Origin: Acidobacteriota bacterium
GTDB lineage: Bacteria > Acidobacteriota > Thermoanaerobaculia > UBA5066
Assembly: GCA_029781975.1 (NCBI GenBank)
Contig: JAKOVQ010000019.1
Coordinates: 1 to 64,000 of the forward strand
Direction of reading: 5' to 3'
Length of the DNA: 64,000 nt
In this document: positions 16,201 to 23,886 of the stretch, in pieces
Numbering within the stretch: position 1 is the first letter of the stretch
Layout: each line of letters begins with the position of its first letter
Position numbers and translations under genes: made by a program
The notes under the pieces: generated by a model
What the model saw: only the letters and a program-made list of their open reading frames with translations
What the model was told of the DNA's origin: nothing
The model's database searches: none

Positions 16201-18416
16201 GCCGGGCCTCCCCCGGAGCGCGCCGCCCCGGACGCCTCGAAGAGATCCTCGGGGAGGAGCGGGAGCCGGTCGAGGACGAGCGAGGTCGCGTGCTCGACGG
16301 CGGCGGCGATCGCGGGGGCGCCGCCGTCCATCGGGAGCTCGCCCACCCCCTTGGCGCCGCCGCCGGGGCCGCGCGAGTAGGGCTCCTCGACGAGGAGCGT
16401 CGTGAACGGCGGGGCGTCGAGGCTCGTCGGGACGATGTAGTCGGTCATCCGGGGGTTCAGCACCTTCCCGCCGCGGGTGACGAGCTTCTCGGTCAGCGCC
16501 CAGCCGATCGCCTGGAGCGTCCCCCCCTCCACCTGCCCCGCGCAGAGGACGGGGTGAATCGCCCGGCCGACGTCGACGGCGGTCCAGAAGCCGGTCACCT
16601 TCGTCTCGAAGGTGTCGAGGTCCACCTCCACCTCCGCCACGTCGCATCCCCACCCGAAGACCGGGTAGGCGTCGCCGGTGTAGGTCGCGTCGTCCCAGGC
16701 GAGGCCCGGCGGCGGCTCGTACTGCTTCTCGCAGGTCGCCAGCGCCGGGGTCCCCGCGAGGCGCTCGTGGGCCTCGGCGCGGGTGGAGCCGCTCCGCTCC
16801 GCCTCCCGGCCCACCCGCTCGGCCAGCTCGCGCGCGGCGGCCTCGACGATGGAGCCGACGACCATCACCGTCCGCGAGGCGACGGTCGGCCCCGAGTCGG
16901 GGACGACGCGGGTCGAGGGGATGGCGAAGTCGACGGAGGCCATCGGGACGCCCAGCGCGTCGGCCGCGATCTGCCGGAAGACCGTCTCGGTCCCCTGGCC
17001 GATGTCGGTGGAGGCGGTCCGGATCCGGGCCTGCCCGCCGGGGAGGAGGTCGACGGCGACCCGCCCCTTCAGGTACCGCTCGCCCGAGCCGGTGAAGCCC
17101 GCGCCGTGCCAGAAGCAGGCGACGCCGACGCCGCGCGCCGTCCGCCCCGCGACGACGGGGCCCGCGCCACGCCGGTTCCTGTACCCGCTCGCCCACGTCG
17201 CCTCGTCGGCGCACCGCTGCGCGCCGACCGACTCGGCCAGGAGCTGGCCGGTGGCGGTCGTGTCCCCCGAGCGGAGGAGGTTCCTCAGGCGGAGGTCGAG
17301 CGGGTCGAGGTCGAGGGTCCGCGCGATCCGGTCGACGTGCCTCTCGACGGCCCACTGCGTCTGCGGCGCGCCGAAGCCGCGGAAGGCGCCGTTCGGCGGC
17401 GTGTTCGTCGCGACCGCGAGCGCTTCGACCGATACGTCGTCCCAGCGATAGGGCCCCGTGGCGTGGAGGGCGCCGCGGGAGAGGACGACGGGGGTCAGCG
17501 TCACGTAGGCGCCGCCGTCGAAGACGACGCGCGCGGCGAAGGCGCGGAAGGTCCCGTCCCGGTCGCAGCCGGTCGTGATCTCGACGACCGAGGGGTGCCG
17601 CTTCGTCGTCGCCTCCACGTCCTCCTTCCGGCCGTAGACGAGCTTCACGGGGCGGCCGCTCTTCCGCGCGAGGAGGAGCGCGTGGAGAGCCACCACCGTC
17701 GGGTACTCCTCCTTGCCGCCGAAGCCGCCCCCCGTCGTCGCCTGCGTCACGTCGACCCCGTCGTCGGCGAGGCCGAAGACGGTCTTGATCCCCTTCTGGA
17801 CGTAGTAGGGGCACTGGAGCGAGCCGACGACGTGCGCGTCGTCCCCCTCCCACCAGGCGAGCATCCCCTGGGGCTCGATGTAGACGTGCTCCTGCGCGCC
17901 CGTCTCGTAGCGTCCGGTGACGACCACCTCGCATCCCGTGAGGCCGTCTCGCCCCCGTCCCTTCGTGATGGCGTACCGCTTCATCACGTTGTCGGCGCCG
18001 TGGATCGCGGTCCGCGCCTCGAGCGCCTCGCCGATGGTCAGGACCGCCGGGAGCGGCTCGATCCGGGGCGTCAGGTGCGCGAGGGCCCGCTCGAGCCGGA
18101 GGCGGTCCTCGCAGGCGACGAGGGCGATCGGCTCGGCGACGTGGCGGACCTCGCCGGCCGCGAGGACGGGCTGGTCGCGCTCGATCGTGGCGACAACGTT
18201 GACCGGCACGTCCGCGGCGGTGACGACGGTGACCCCGCTCCAGTCGAACGAGGGGTCGCGGTCGACGCCGAGGAGGCGGCCGCGCGGGACCGGGCTCCGG
18301 AGCGTCGCCCCGAAGAGCATCCCGGGACGGGTGAGGTCGTCGACGTAGCGCGCCGAGCCGCTCGCCTTCGCGGGGCCGTCGACTCGGGGGACGGCCTGTC
18401 CGACCACCGGGGCCAT
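16197..18416 (-). CDS. Molybdenum hydroxylase large (Mo-cofactor) subunit, xanthine dehydrogenase-like
   Basis: A 739-residue catalytic subunit. The N-terminal Ald_Xan_dh_C hammerhead domain begins 'PRVDGPAKASGSARYVDDL'. Molybdopterin-binding loops include 'TGGGFGGKEEYPTVVALHAL', 'PNGAFRGFGAPQTQWAVERH' and 'TASTDIGQGTETVFRQIAAD'. The essential glutamate is in 'AKGVGELPMDGG' (about 693). The AFRGFG type loop is that of purine/aldehyde-type enzymes rather than the AYRCSFR loop of CO dehydrogenases, so xanthine or a related heterocycle is more likely than CO; the exact substrate cannot be assigned. Only the three structural genes are present, with no XdhC or cofactor genes nearby. The start ATG at 18416 lies 6 bases behind a -10 hexamer. 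Confidence 0.88.
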   Translation of the reverse strand: MAPVVGQAVPRVDGPAKASGSARYVDDLTRPGMLFGATLRSPVPRGRLLGVDRDPSFDWSGVTVVTAADVPVNVVATIERDQPVLAAGEVRHVAEPIALVACEDRLRLERALAHLTPRIEPLPAVLTIGEALEARTAIHGADNVMKRYAITKGRGRDGLTGCEVVVTGRYETGAQEHVYIEPQGMLAWWEGDDAHVVGSLQCPYYVQKGIKTVFGLADDGVDVTQATTGGGFGGKEEYPTVVALHALLLARKSGRPVKLVYGRKEDVEATTKRHPSVVEITTGCDRDGTFRAFAARVVFDGGAYVTLTPVVLSRGALHATGPYRWDDVSVEALAVATNTPPNGAFRGFGAPQTQWAVERHVDRIARTLDLDPLDLRLRNLLRSGDTTATGQLLAESVGAQRCADEATWASGYRNRRGAGPVVAGRTARGVGVACFWHGAGFTGSGERYLKGRVAVDLLPGGQARIRTASTDIGQGTETVFRQIAADALGVPMASVDFAIPSTRVVPDSGPTVASRTVMVVGSIVEAAARELAERVGREAERSGSTRAEAHERLAGTPALATCEKQYEPPPGLAWDDATYTGDAYPVFGWGCDVAEVEVDLDTFETKVTGFWTAVDVGRAIHPVLCAGQVEGGTLQAIGWALTEKLVTRGGKVLNPRMTDYIVPTSLDAPPFTTLLVEEPYSRGPGGGAKGVGELPMDGGAPAIAAAVEHATSLVLDRLPLLPEDLFEASGAARSGGGPA

Positions 18417-18422
18417 CGGGTC

Positions 18423-18428
18423 ACGTTA
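18423..18428 (-). promoter_or_regulatory. -10 box for molybdenum hydroxylase operon
   Basis: On the minus strand TAACGT, preceded by TGC (extended -10), ends 6 bases before the ATG at 18416. That places the expected transcription start at or next to the A of the start codon. Confidence 0.5.
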
Positions 18429-18452
18429 GCACGCGGGCGGGCCTTCCGGCCG

Positions 18453-19364
18453 TCAGCCCGGACGGCCCAGGATCCGGCGGAGCGCCTCCTCGAGGTCGGG
18501 GTGGCGGAACCCGTAGCCGAGCGCCTGGGCCTTCGCGGGGACGACCCGCGCGCTGTCGAGGACCGCGGTGGCCATCTCGCCGAGGACGGCCTTCAGGACG
18601 AACGCGGGGGCGGGCGCGAACGCCGGCCGGTGGAGGACGCGGCCCAGGGTCCGCGCGAGTTCGGCCATCCGGACCGGGTTCGGGGCGACCGCGTTCAGGG
18701 GCCCCCGGATCCGCGGGTCATCGACGGCGAGGAGGGCGAGGCCCGAGACGTCGTCGAGGTGGACCCACGGGACCCACTGCCGGCCGCTGCCGAGCGGCCC
18801 CCCCGCCCCGAAGCGGAACGGGAGGAGCATCTTCGGAAGCGCCCCTCCGCCTTCGCCCAGGACGACGCCGATCCTCAGCCGGACGATCCGGGGGACGAGG
18901 GGGGCGAGGCTCTCGGCCGCCTCCTCCCAGCGGCGGGTGGTCTCGGCGAGGAACCCCTTCCCGGCCGGGCTCTCCTCCGTCAGCTCCTCGTCGCCCCGGT
19001 CGCCGTAGAAGCCGACGGCGGAGGCGTTGACGAGGACGGCGGGGCGGACCGTCGCCCTCTCGACGGCGGCGCGCAGCCGCGCCGCAGCCTCGAGCCGGCT
19101 CGCGACGATCCGCTCCTTCGCCTCCGCGGTCCAGCGCTGCGCGACCGGCTCGCCCGCCAGGTTGACGAGCGCGCCCGCCCCGTCGACGAGGCGTTCCCAC
19201 GCGGTCGCCCCTCCTCCCCAGGCCTCCGCGCGCGCCCCGGCGGGGAGCGGCGCGGCGCGGCCCGGGTCGCGCGTCAGGACGACGGTCTCGTGCCCCGCCG
19301 ACGCCAGGCGGGCGACGAGGGCCTTCCCGAGGAACCCGGTCCCGCCGGTGACGACGACGCGCAT
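18453..19364 (-). CDS. TIGR01777 family SDR-type protein (YfcH-like)
   Basis: A 303-residue extended short-chain dehydrogenase-fold protein of the TIGR01777/YfcH (SDR39U1) family. The NAD(P)-binding start is 'MRVVVTGGTGFLGKALVARL'. Family marks are 'LVNLAGEPVAQRWTAEAKER', 'NASAVGFYGDRGDEELTEES' and 'QWVPWVHLDDVSGLALLAV', and the C-terminal DUF1731 region has 'ALGYGFRHPDLEEALR'. The reaction catalysed by this family is not established. It lies 36 bases downstream of the hydroxylase operon start on the opposite side of that promoter, with a small gene of the same strand 52 bases upstream. Confidence 0.88.
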   Translation of the reverse strand: MRVVVTGGTGFLGKALVARLASAGHETVVLTRDPGRAAPLPAGARAEAWGGGATAWERLVDGAGALVNLAGEPVAQRWTAEAKERIVASRLEAAARLRAAVERATVRPAVLVNASAVGFYGDRGDEELTEESPAGKGFLAETTRRWEEAAESLAPLVPRIVRLRIGVVLGEGGGALPKMLLPFRFGAGGPLGSGRQWVPWVHLDDVSGLALLAVDDPRIRGPLNAVAPNPVRMAELARTLGRVLHRPAFAPAPAFVLKAVLGEMATAVLDSARVVPAKAQALGYGFRHPDLEEALRRILGRPG

Positions 19365-19416
19365 CGCGGACCTCCCTTCCCGGCGCGGGGACTCCGGGCC
19401 GGCCGGCGGCTCTCCG

Positions 19417-19719
19417 TCAGCCCTCGCCCTTCCGGATTCCCGCGATCGCCCGGTCGCGGTCGGCCTCGATCCTCTCGCGGTCGATCCGGTACTCCTCCTC
19501 GGCCTTCTCGCGCTCCTTGGGGTCGAAGGTCCGCGCCATCGCGTCGCGGTGGAGGATCTCGCGCTCGGCCAGGCGGGAGGTGGCGACGGCCCGCGCCTCG
19601 GCGATCGCCCCCTTCTGCGCGTCGGTCAGGGGCGCCTCCTCGGACACGCCGGCGTCCCGGTCGGCGGCCTTCAGCCGTTCCATGGCGATCTCGAACGAGG
19701 ACTTGGGTCTGTCGCTCAT
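19417..19719 (-). CDS. Small charged helical protein
   Basis: A 100-residue hypothetical protein, almost entirely predicted helical and highly charged ('DPKEREKAEEEYRIDRERIE'), probably forming a coiled coil. There is no signal peptide, cysteine or known motif. Support for it being real: GC3-typical codon use, a -10 box 6 bases before its ATG, and no better frame on either strand. It may be co-transcribed with the TIGR01777 gene 52 bases downstream. Confidence 0.6.
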   Translation of the reverse strand: MSDRPKSSFEIAMERLKAADRDAGVSEEAPLTDAQKGAIAEARAVATSRLAEREILHRDAMARTFDPKEREKAEEEYRIDRERIEADRDRAIAGIRKGEG

Positions 19720-19725
19720 GGCGCA

Positions 19726-19753
19726 ATCGTACAGGCCGCGCCGGGCGTAACGT
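19726..19753. promoter_or_regulatory. Divergent -10 boxes
   Basis: On the minus strand TACGAT (19731-19726) ends 6 bases before the ATG at 19719. On the plus strand TAACGT (19748-19753) ends 8 bases before the ATG at 19762. The 42-base gap between the two start codons holds both promoters. Confidence 0.45.
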
Positions 19754-19761
19754 CCGGCAGG

Positions 19762-20658
19762 ATGGCCCGACGCCTCGTCCCCCTCCTCGCCCTCGTCGTG
19801 GCCGCCCTTCCGGCGGCCGCGCAGCCGCCCGAAGGGAGCGAGGACTTCCCGTTCGACCCGGTGGTCCTGGTCCGCGAGGTGGTGCGGGCGCAGCGCCGGT
19901 CCGACAAGTTCCTCACCGCCTACGCCTTCGACCAGGTGGAGGTGAGGACGACCTACGGGAAGGACGGACGGCCGAAGGAGGTGGAGCGCCGCCTCTACGC
20001 CTATACGTCGGGCGACGCCCCGAGCGAAGGGACACGCGAGCTGGTCGAGGTGGACGGGCGTCCCGCGACGGCCGACGAGAAGCGGAAGGTCGCCGAGGAG
20101 GACGAGAAGGGGAGGAGGCGGCAGCTCGAGCGGCGCGCGGCGGAGCGCGCCGCGAACCCGCCGCGCGCCGGAGGCGACGACGACGACCCGCTGATCGGCC
20201 CGCGCCGCCTCTCCGAGCTCCTCGACCGCTTCGACTACCGCGTGACCGGCTGGGAGGTGGTCGACGGGCGGCCCGCCTGGGTCCTCACGTTCGAGCCGCG
20301 GCCGGGGCTCGGCGCGGCGAGCCTCGCGGAGCGCGCGCTGAACCGGCTGGCGGGGACGGTCGTGATCGACGCGTCCGACTACCAGGTCCGCTCCGTCGAC
20401 GCGCGCCTCGTCGGCCCCGTGAAGATCGGAGGGGGGCTCGCGGCGAACGTGAAGGAGGGGTCGATCGCCTTCCGCGCCCAGCGGGTCCGGCCGGGGGCCT
20501 GGCTCCCGTGCACGGTCGACCTCCGCCTCGGCGGGAAGAAGGCCCTCCTCTTCCGCCTCGACGTCGGGGTCCGGTACGAGTTCGTCTCCTACCGGACCTT
20601 CGCGGTCGAGACGGAGACGGAGCTCGGCGCCCCCCCGCCCGCCGCGCCGAACCCCTAG
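19762..20658 (+). CDS. Exported protein, possibly LolA/LppX-fold
   Basis: A 298-residue protein with a Sec signal peptide ('RRLVPLLALVVAALPAAAQ'). The first half is helical and very charged ('EKRKVAEEDEKGRRRQLERR'). The second half is strand-rich with lines such as 'LLDRFDYRVTGWEVVDGRPA', 'WVLTFEPRPGLG' and 'VVIDASDYQVRSVDARLVGP'. This is reminiscent of outer-membrane lipoprotein-sorting-like proteins, in which a curved sheet reports on a previously measured property. I recognise no precise family. The ATG at 19762 is followed directly by the signal peptide. Its TAG stop overlaps the -10 box of the next gene. Confidence 0.6.
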   Translation: MARRLVPLLALVVAALPAAAQPPEGSEDFPFDPVVLVREVVRAQRRSDKFLTAYAFDQVEVRTTYGKDGRPKEVERRLYAYTSGDAPSEGTRELVEVDGRPATADEKRKVAEEDEKGRRRQLERRAAERAANPPRAGGDDDDPLIGPRRLSELLDRFDYRVTGWEVVDGRPAWVLTFEPRPGLGAASLAERALNRLAGTVVIDASDYQVRSVDARLVGPVKIGGGLAANVKEGSIAFRAQRVRPGAWLPCTVDLRLGGKKALLFRLDVGVRYEFVSYRTFAVETETELGAPPPAAPNP

Positions 20659-20661
20659 AAT
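20656..20661 (+). promoter_or_regulatory. -10 box overlapping a stop codon
   Basis: TAGAAT starts with the TAG stop codon of the preceding gene and ends 7 bases before the GTG at 20669. Confidence 0.45.
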
Positions 20662-20668
20662 CTGTCCC

Positions 20669-21241
20669 GTGACCGCCTCCCAGCGACGGCTCGTCTTCGG
20701 CTCTGCGATCCTCCTCGCCGGCGTCGCGTTCTACCTCTCGTTCCGGTCGTCGCTCGTCCCGGCCACCCACCCGGACCACGACCACGGGATCCTGAACATC
20801 GACGCCGGGGGGCATCTGGTGGTGCAGCGGCGGGACGGCTCGTCGCGGAACCTCGTCGGGGCGCCCGGCAAGGTCCTCGTCGTCCACTTCTTCGACCCGA
20901 AGGCCGCCGAGGCGGCTCCCGAGCTCCGGAGCCTCCTGAACTTCCAGGCGACGGTGAAGGCGGACGCCGGAGTCGACTTCGTCGTGATGGCGCGGAACAC
21001 CAGCTGGTCCGACCTCGACGCGTGGCTCGCGCGCAACGCCCTCGTCCCGCCGGTCCCGGCGAGCCTCTACCTCGATCCCGACGGCGACACGACCGGCCGC
21101 TTCAACAGCAAGCGGCCCGTCGAGACGATGTTCTTCGGCCCCCGGGGGAAGCTCGCGTCGCAGGCCCGTGGCCGCCTCGAGTGGGGGATGGAAGGGCTCG
21201 CCCGGATCGAGCAGGCCCGCGCGGGCGCGACGATCGAATAG
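20669..21241 (+). CDS. Membrane-anchored thioredoxin-fold protein lacking the CxxC
   Basis: A 190-residue protein with one N-terminal membrane anchor ('LVFGSAILLAGVAFYLSF') and a periplasmic domain. The domain reads like TlpA/redoxin: 'APGKVLVVHFFDPKAAEAAP' takes the place of the usual 'VLVNFWATWCPPC', followed by 'GVDFVVMARNTSWSDLDAWL', 'PPVPASLYLDPDGDTTGRF' (the cis-Pro region) and 'ETMFFGPRGKLASQARGRLE'. Both redox cysteines are absent; the protein has no cysteine at all. It may bind a partner or substrate rather than catalyse thiol exchange. GTG start; the 8-residue N-terminal tail precedes the anchor. Confidence 0.6.
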   Translation: MTASQRRLVFGSAILLAGVAFYLSFRSSLVPATHPDHDHGILNIDAGGHLVVQRRDGSSRNLVGAPGKVLVVHFFDPKAAEAAPELRSLLNFQATVKADAGVDFVVMARNTSWSDLDAWLARNALVPPVPASLYLDPDGDTTGRFNSKRPVETMFFGPRGKLASQARGRLEWGMEGLARIEQARAGATIE

Positions 21242-21257
21242 CCCGGGCGCGGCTTCG

Positions 21258-21959
21258 CTACCTCCACCCCGTCCAGGGAGCGCCGGCCACCGGAGGCTCC
21301 TCGCACCAGGTCCAGCCCCCGTGGAAGGCGCTCCCCTCGAACACGAGGCGGAGCTGCCCGCGGCGGGTCCGGCCCGAGGCGTCGGGCGCGCAGCGCGATC
21401 CGCCCCCGGACTCGCTCCAGCTCCCCGTCAGGACGTTCCCGTCGAGGGTGCCGGAGATCCTGCCGTCCCGCGTCCCGTAGGTCCCGCGGACGAACGTCCC
21501 GTCCTGCTCGAGGACGAGCTCCCCCTCGCTGCTGTTCCACCGTCCCGAGACGTCGACGAGCGGGCGCGAGGCCCGCGCGACCCGCGTTCCCGTCCAGGGG
21601 CGCCCCCCGGCCGGGTCGTCGGCGCAGAAGCTCCAGGAGCCGTCGAAGGAGTCCCCGACGAAGGTCAGCCGGACGCGCCCCCAGGACCAGCGCCCCCCGC
21701 GCGGCTCCGAGCAGGGGGGCTGCCCCTGCTCCTCGCTCCAGAACCCCTCGAGGACCGCCCCGTCCAGCGTCCCCCAGACCCGCCCCCCCTCGGTCCCGTA
21801 GGTCCCGGAGACGGCCTCGCCCACCTGCCGGAGGACCAGGCTCCCCTCGGACGTCCGCCACGTCCCGGCGACGTCGATCGAGGCGGGCGGGGCAGGGCCC
21901 GGCCGCGCGGCCGGGACTCCCAGGCCCAGGAAGAGGACGATGGCGAGGCTCGTGAGCGT
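21258..21959 (-). CDS. Exported two-repeat beta protein with non-standard start
   Basis: About 233 residues made of two copies of a roughly 95-residue beta-rich unit: 'IDVAGTWRTSEGSLVLRQ...' and 'VDVSGRWNSSEGELVLEQ...'. Each continues with 'GTYGT..GR..GTLDG..L.G.WSE' and a cysteine-bearing 'SFDGSWSFCADDP' or 'AFHGGWTWCEEPP'. The first standard start codon (GTG at 21824) lies inside repeat 1, yet the homology to repeat 2 extends further upstream and is preceded by a signal peptide ('TSLAIVLFLGLGVPAA'). No ATG, GTG or TTG is in frame there; an ACG at 21959, 6 bases after GGAGG, is the best candidate. A sequencing indel is the alternative. The function is unknown. Confidence 0.55.
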   Translation of the reverse strand, partial: TLTSLAIVLFLGLGVPAARPGPAPPASIDVAGTWRTSEGSLVLRQVGEAVSGTYGTEGGRVWGTLDGAVLEGFWSEEQGQPPCSEPRGGRWSWGRVRLTFVGDSFDGSWSFCADDPAGGRPWTGTRVARASRPLVDVSGRWNSSEGELVLEQDGTFVRGTYGTRDGRISGTLDGNVLTGSWSESGGGSRCAPDASGRTRRGQLRLVFEGSAFHGGWTWCEEPPVAGAPWTGWR

Positions 21960-22041
21960 GGCGCACCTCCGCCGACCGGAGCTCCTCCTTCAACTTAGGG
22001 CCGCGAGGGCCTCCCGGGCAACCGCCTCCGGGCGGTCGCCC

Positions 22042-23820
22042 CTACCGGCCGACCTCGACGTCGGGCATCGTCAGGACGCCCCCCTCCCCGTCGCCGAGGA
22101 GGCCCGCCGCGGCGAGGCGCTTCAGGATCGGCCGGACCGTCTCGAGGGCCCGGACGCTCTCGGTCCTGGCCGCGTCGGCGGAATCGTCGTCCTCGCCCGC
22201 GAGCTTCGCTGCCAGCGTCTCGAACGGCGTCCTCTGCCGCGGGTAGACGACGAGCTTCACGTCCTGGGACGCCGGGATCTTCGCCTCCTTCTTGGCGAGG
22301 GCGAGGGCCGTCCTCATCCCGCCCAGCTCGTCGACGAGGCCGAGGCCCTTCGCGTCGGCGCCCGACCAGATCCGCCCCTTGGCGATCTCGAGGACGCGCT
22401 CCTTCGGGAGCTTCCTCCCCTCGGCCACCTTCGAGGTGAAGTCGACGTAGACCCGGTCGAGCCAGGCCTGGAAGCGCTGCCACTCGGCGGGGGAGAAGTC
22501 CTTCGAGGCGTTCCACATGTTCGCGTTCGCCCCCTCCTGGACCTGGTCGAACGTGATCCCGAGCTTCTCCCAGAGGGCGGGCGTCACCATCTTCCCGCCG
22601 AGGACGCCGATCGAGCCGGTGATCGTGGCGGGCTCGGCGACGATCCGGCTCGCCGCCATCGCCACGAAGTAGCCGCCCGAGCCGGCGACGTCGCCCATGG
22701 AGACGACGACCGGCTTGCCCGCCTTCTTCGCGCGGACCGTCTCGCGCCAGATGGTGTCGGACGCGACGTAGGAGCCGCCCGGGCTGGAGACGCGGAAGAG
22801 GATCGCCTTGACGTCGGGGTCGTCGATCGCCTTGCGGAAGGCTCCCGCCACGGTCTCGGAGCCCATCGCCTGCCCGCCCGTGACCGGGTTGAAGGAGCTC
22901 TTCCCGCGCTGGACGCCGCCCACCCCGTAGATCAAGGCGACCGTCGGGCCCGAGCCGTCGTGCGGCCGTCCGGCCGCCTTCAGGTACTTCCCGAGAGCCA
23001 GCCGCTGCGCGCCGGAGCCCCCGCGGCGACCCAGCTCGTCGAGCGCCTCGTCCCAGTAGGCGAGCGAGTCGACGAGCTTCTCCTTCAGCGCCTCGGGGCC
23101 GAGGAAGGGACCCCGGTCGACGAGAGCCTTCACCTCGTCCGGCGTCTTCCCGCGCCCCTGGGCGATCCCGGAGACGATCTGGTCGTAGAACGAGCCGATC
23201 ACCTTCCCGAGCGCCTCCCGGTGAGGCTCGGTCATCTTCGTCTCGGTGAAGGTGTTCATCGCGTTCTTGTACTCGTAGCGGTGGTCGAACTCCGGCCGGA
23301 CGCCGAGCTTGTCGAGCGCGCCGCGGAGGAAGACCGACTCGGCGACGAGGCCGTTCAGCCCGACGTCGCCCGAGGGCTGGAGGATCACCCGGTCGAACGC
23401 GGTGGCGAGGTAGTACGACGAGTTCCCCGGCCCGAACTCCCCGAACGTCTCCGAGTAGGCGATCGCCCACTTCTTCTTCGCCCGGAAGGCCGTGACGGCG
23501 TCCCGCACCTCCTGCACCTGGGCGAGGCCGATCGGCGCCGCGCCGATCCGCGCCACCAGGCCGACCACCTTCGGGTCGTCGCCCCCCTTCTCGAGGGCGT
23601 CGACGACGTCGCGCAGCGTCAGCTTCTGCGAGGAGAAGACGGAGAACGGGTCGTCGGACTCCATCTCGGGGAGCGACGTCTCGAGGTTCAGCTCGAGGAT
23701 GGTCCGCGACGGGACGGTCCCCTTTCGCCCCCCGAACGTCAGGAAGACGCCGGCGACGAAGAGGAGGAGGACGAGGGCGCAGCCCCCGCCGACGAAGAGC
23801 CTGGTTCCGTTCTTGGCCAT
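22042..23820 (-). CDS. sppA: Signal peptide peptidase SppA, long form
   Basis: A 592-residue S49 membrane protease that degrades cleaved signal peptides. It has one N-terminal anchor (about residues 8-30) and two tandem S49 domains, as in the 67-kDa E. coli type. The catalytic Lys is in 'RYEYKNAMNTFTETK' (about 185) and the Ser in 'SMGDVAGSGGYFVAMAA' (about 380), with the 'SIGVLGGKM' loop after it. Upstream is an AAAGGGG ribosome-binding site and an AT-rich GATAAT about 30 bases before the start. It lies downstream of the NlpC/P60 fusion gene on the same strand, 66 bases away. Confidence 0.92.
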   Translation of the reverse strand: MAKNGTRLFVGGGCALVLLLFVAGVFLTFGGRKGTVPSRTILELNLETSLPEMESDDPFSVFSSQKLTLRDVVDALEKGGDDPKVVGLVARIGAAPIGLAQVQEVRDAVTAFRAKKKWAIAYSETFGEFGPGNSSYYLATAFDRVILQPSGDVGLNGLVAESVFLRGALDKLGVRPEFDHRYEYKNAMNTFTETKMTEPHREALGKVIGSFYDQIVSGIAQGRGKTPDEVKALVDRGPFLGPEALKEKLVDSLAYWDEALDELGRRGGSGAQRLALGKYLKAAGRPHDGSGPTVALIYGVGGVQRGKSSFNPVTGGQAMGSETVAGAFRKAIDDPDVKAILFRVSSPGGSYVASDTIWRETVRAKKAGKPVVVSMGDVAGSGGYFVAMAASRIVAEPATITGSIGVLGGKMVTPALWEKLGITFDQVQEGANANMWNASKDFSPAEWQRFQAWLDRVYVDFTSKVAEGRKLPKERVLEIAKGRIWSGADAKGLGLVDELGGMRTALALAKKEAKIPASQDVKLVVYPRQRTPFETLAAKLAGEDDDSADAARTESVRALETVRPILKRLAAAGLLGDGEGGVLTMPDVEVGR

Positions 23821-23886
23821 GGGCGAACCCCTTTCCGAAACGGGGAATTATCGCCCGCCCGGGTCGGGGGGCGCGCCGACGGCCGT

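Noticed and set aside
16197-18416. Aerobic CO dehydrogenase (CoxL)
   Set aside because: The form I CoxL active-site loop AYRCSFR is absent; the loop here is of the AFRGFG xanthine/aldehyde type.
16290-20672. A 1460-codon open frame on the plus strand across the hydroxylase operon and neighbours
   Set aside because: It is antisense to several genes with clear motifs, is dominated by Arg, Gly, Ala and Pro without any domain, and is explained by the near absence of A/T in third codon positions.
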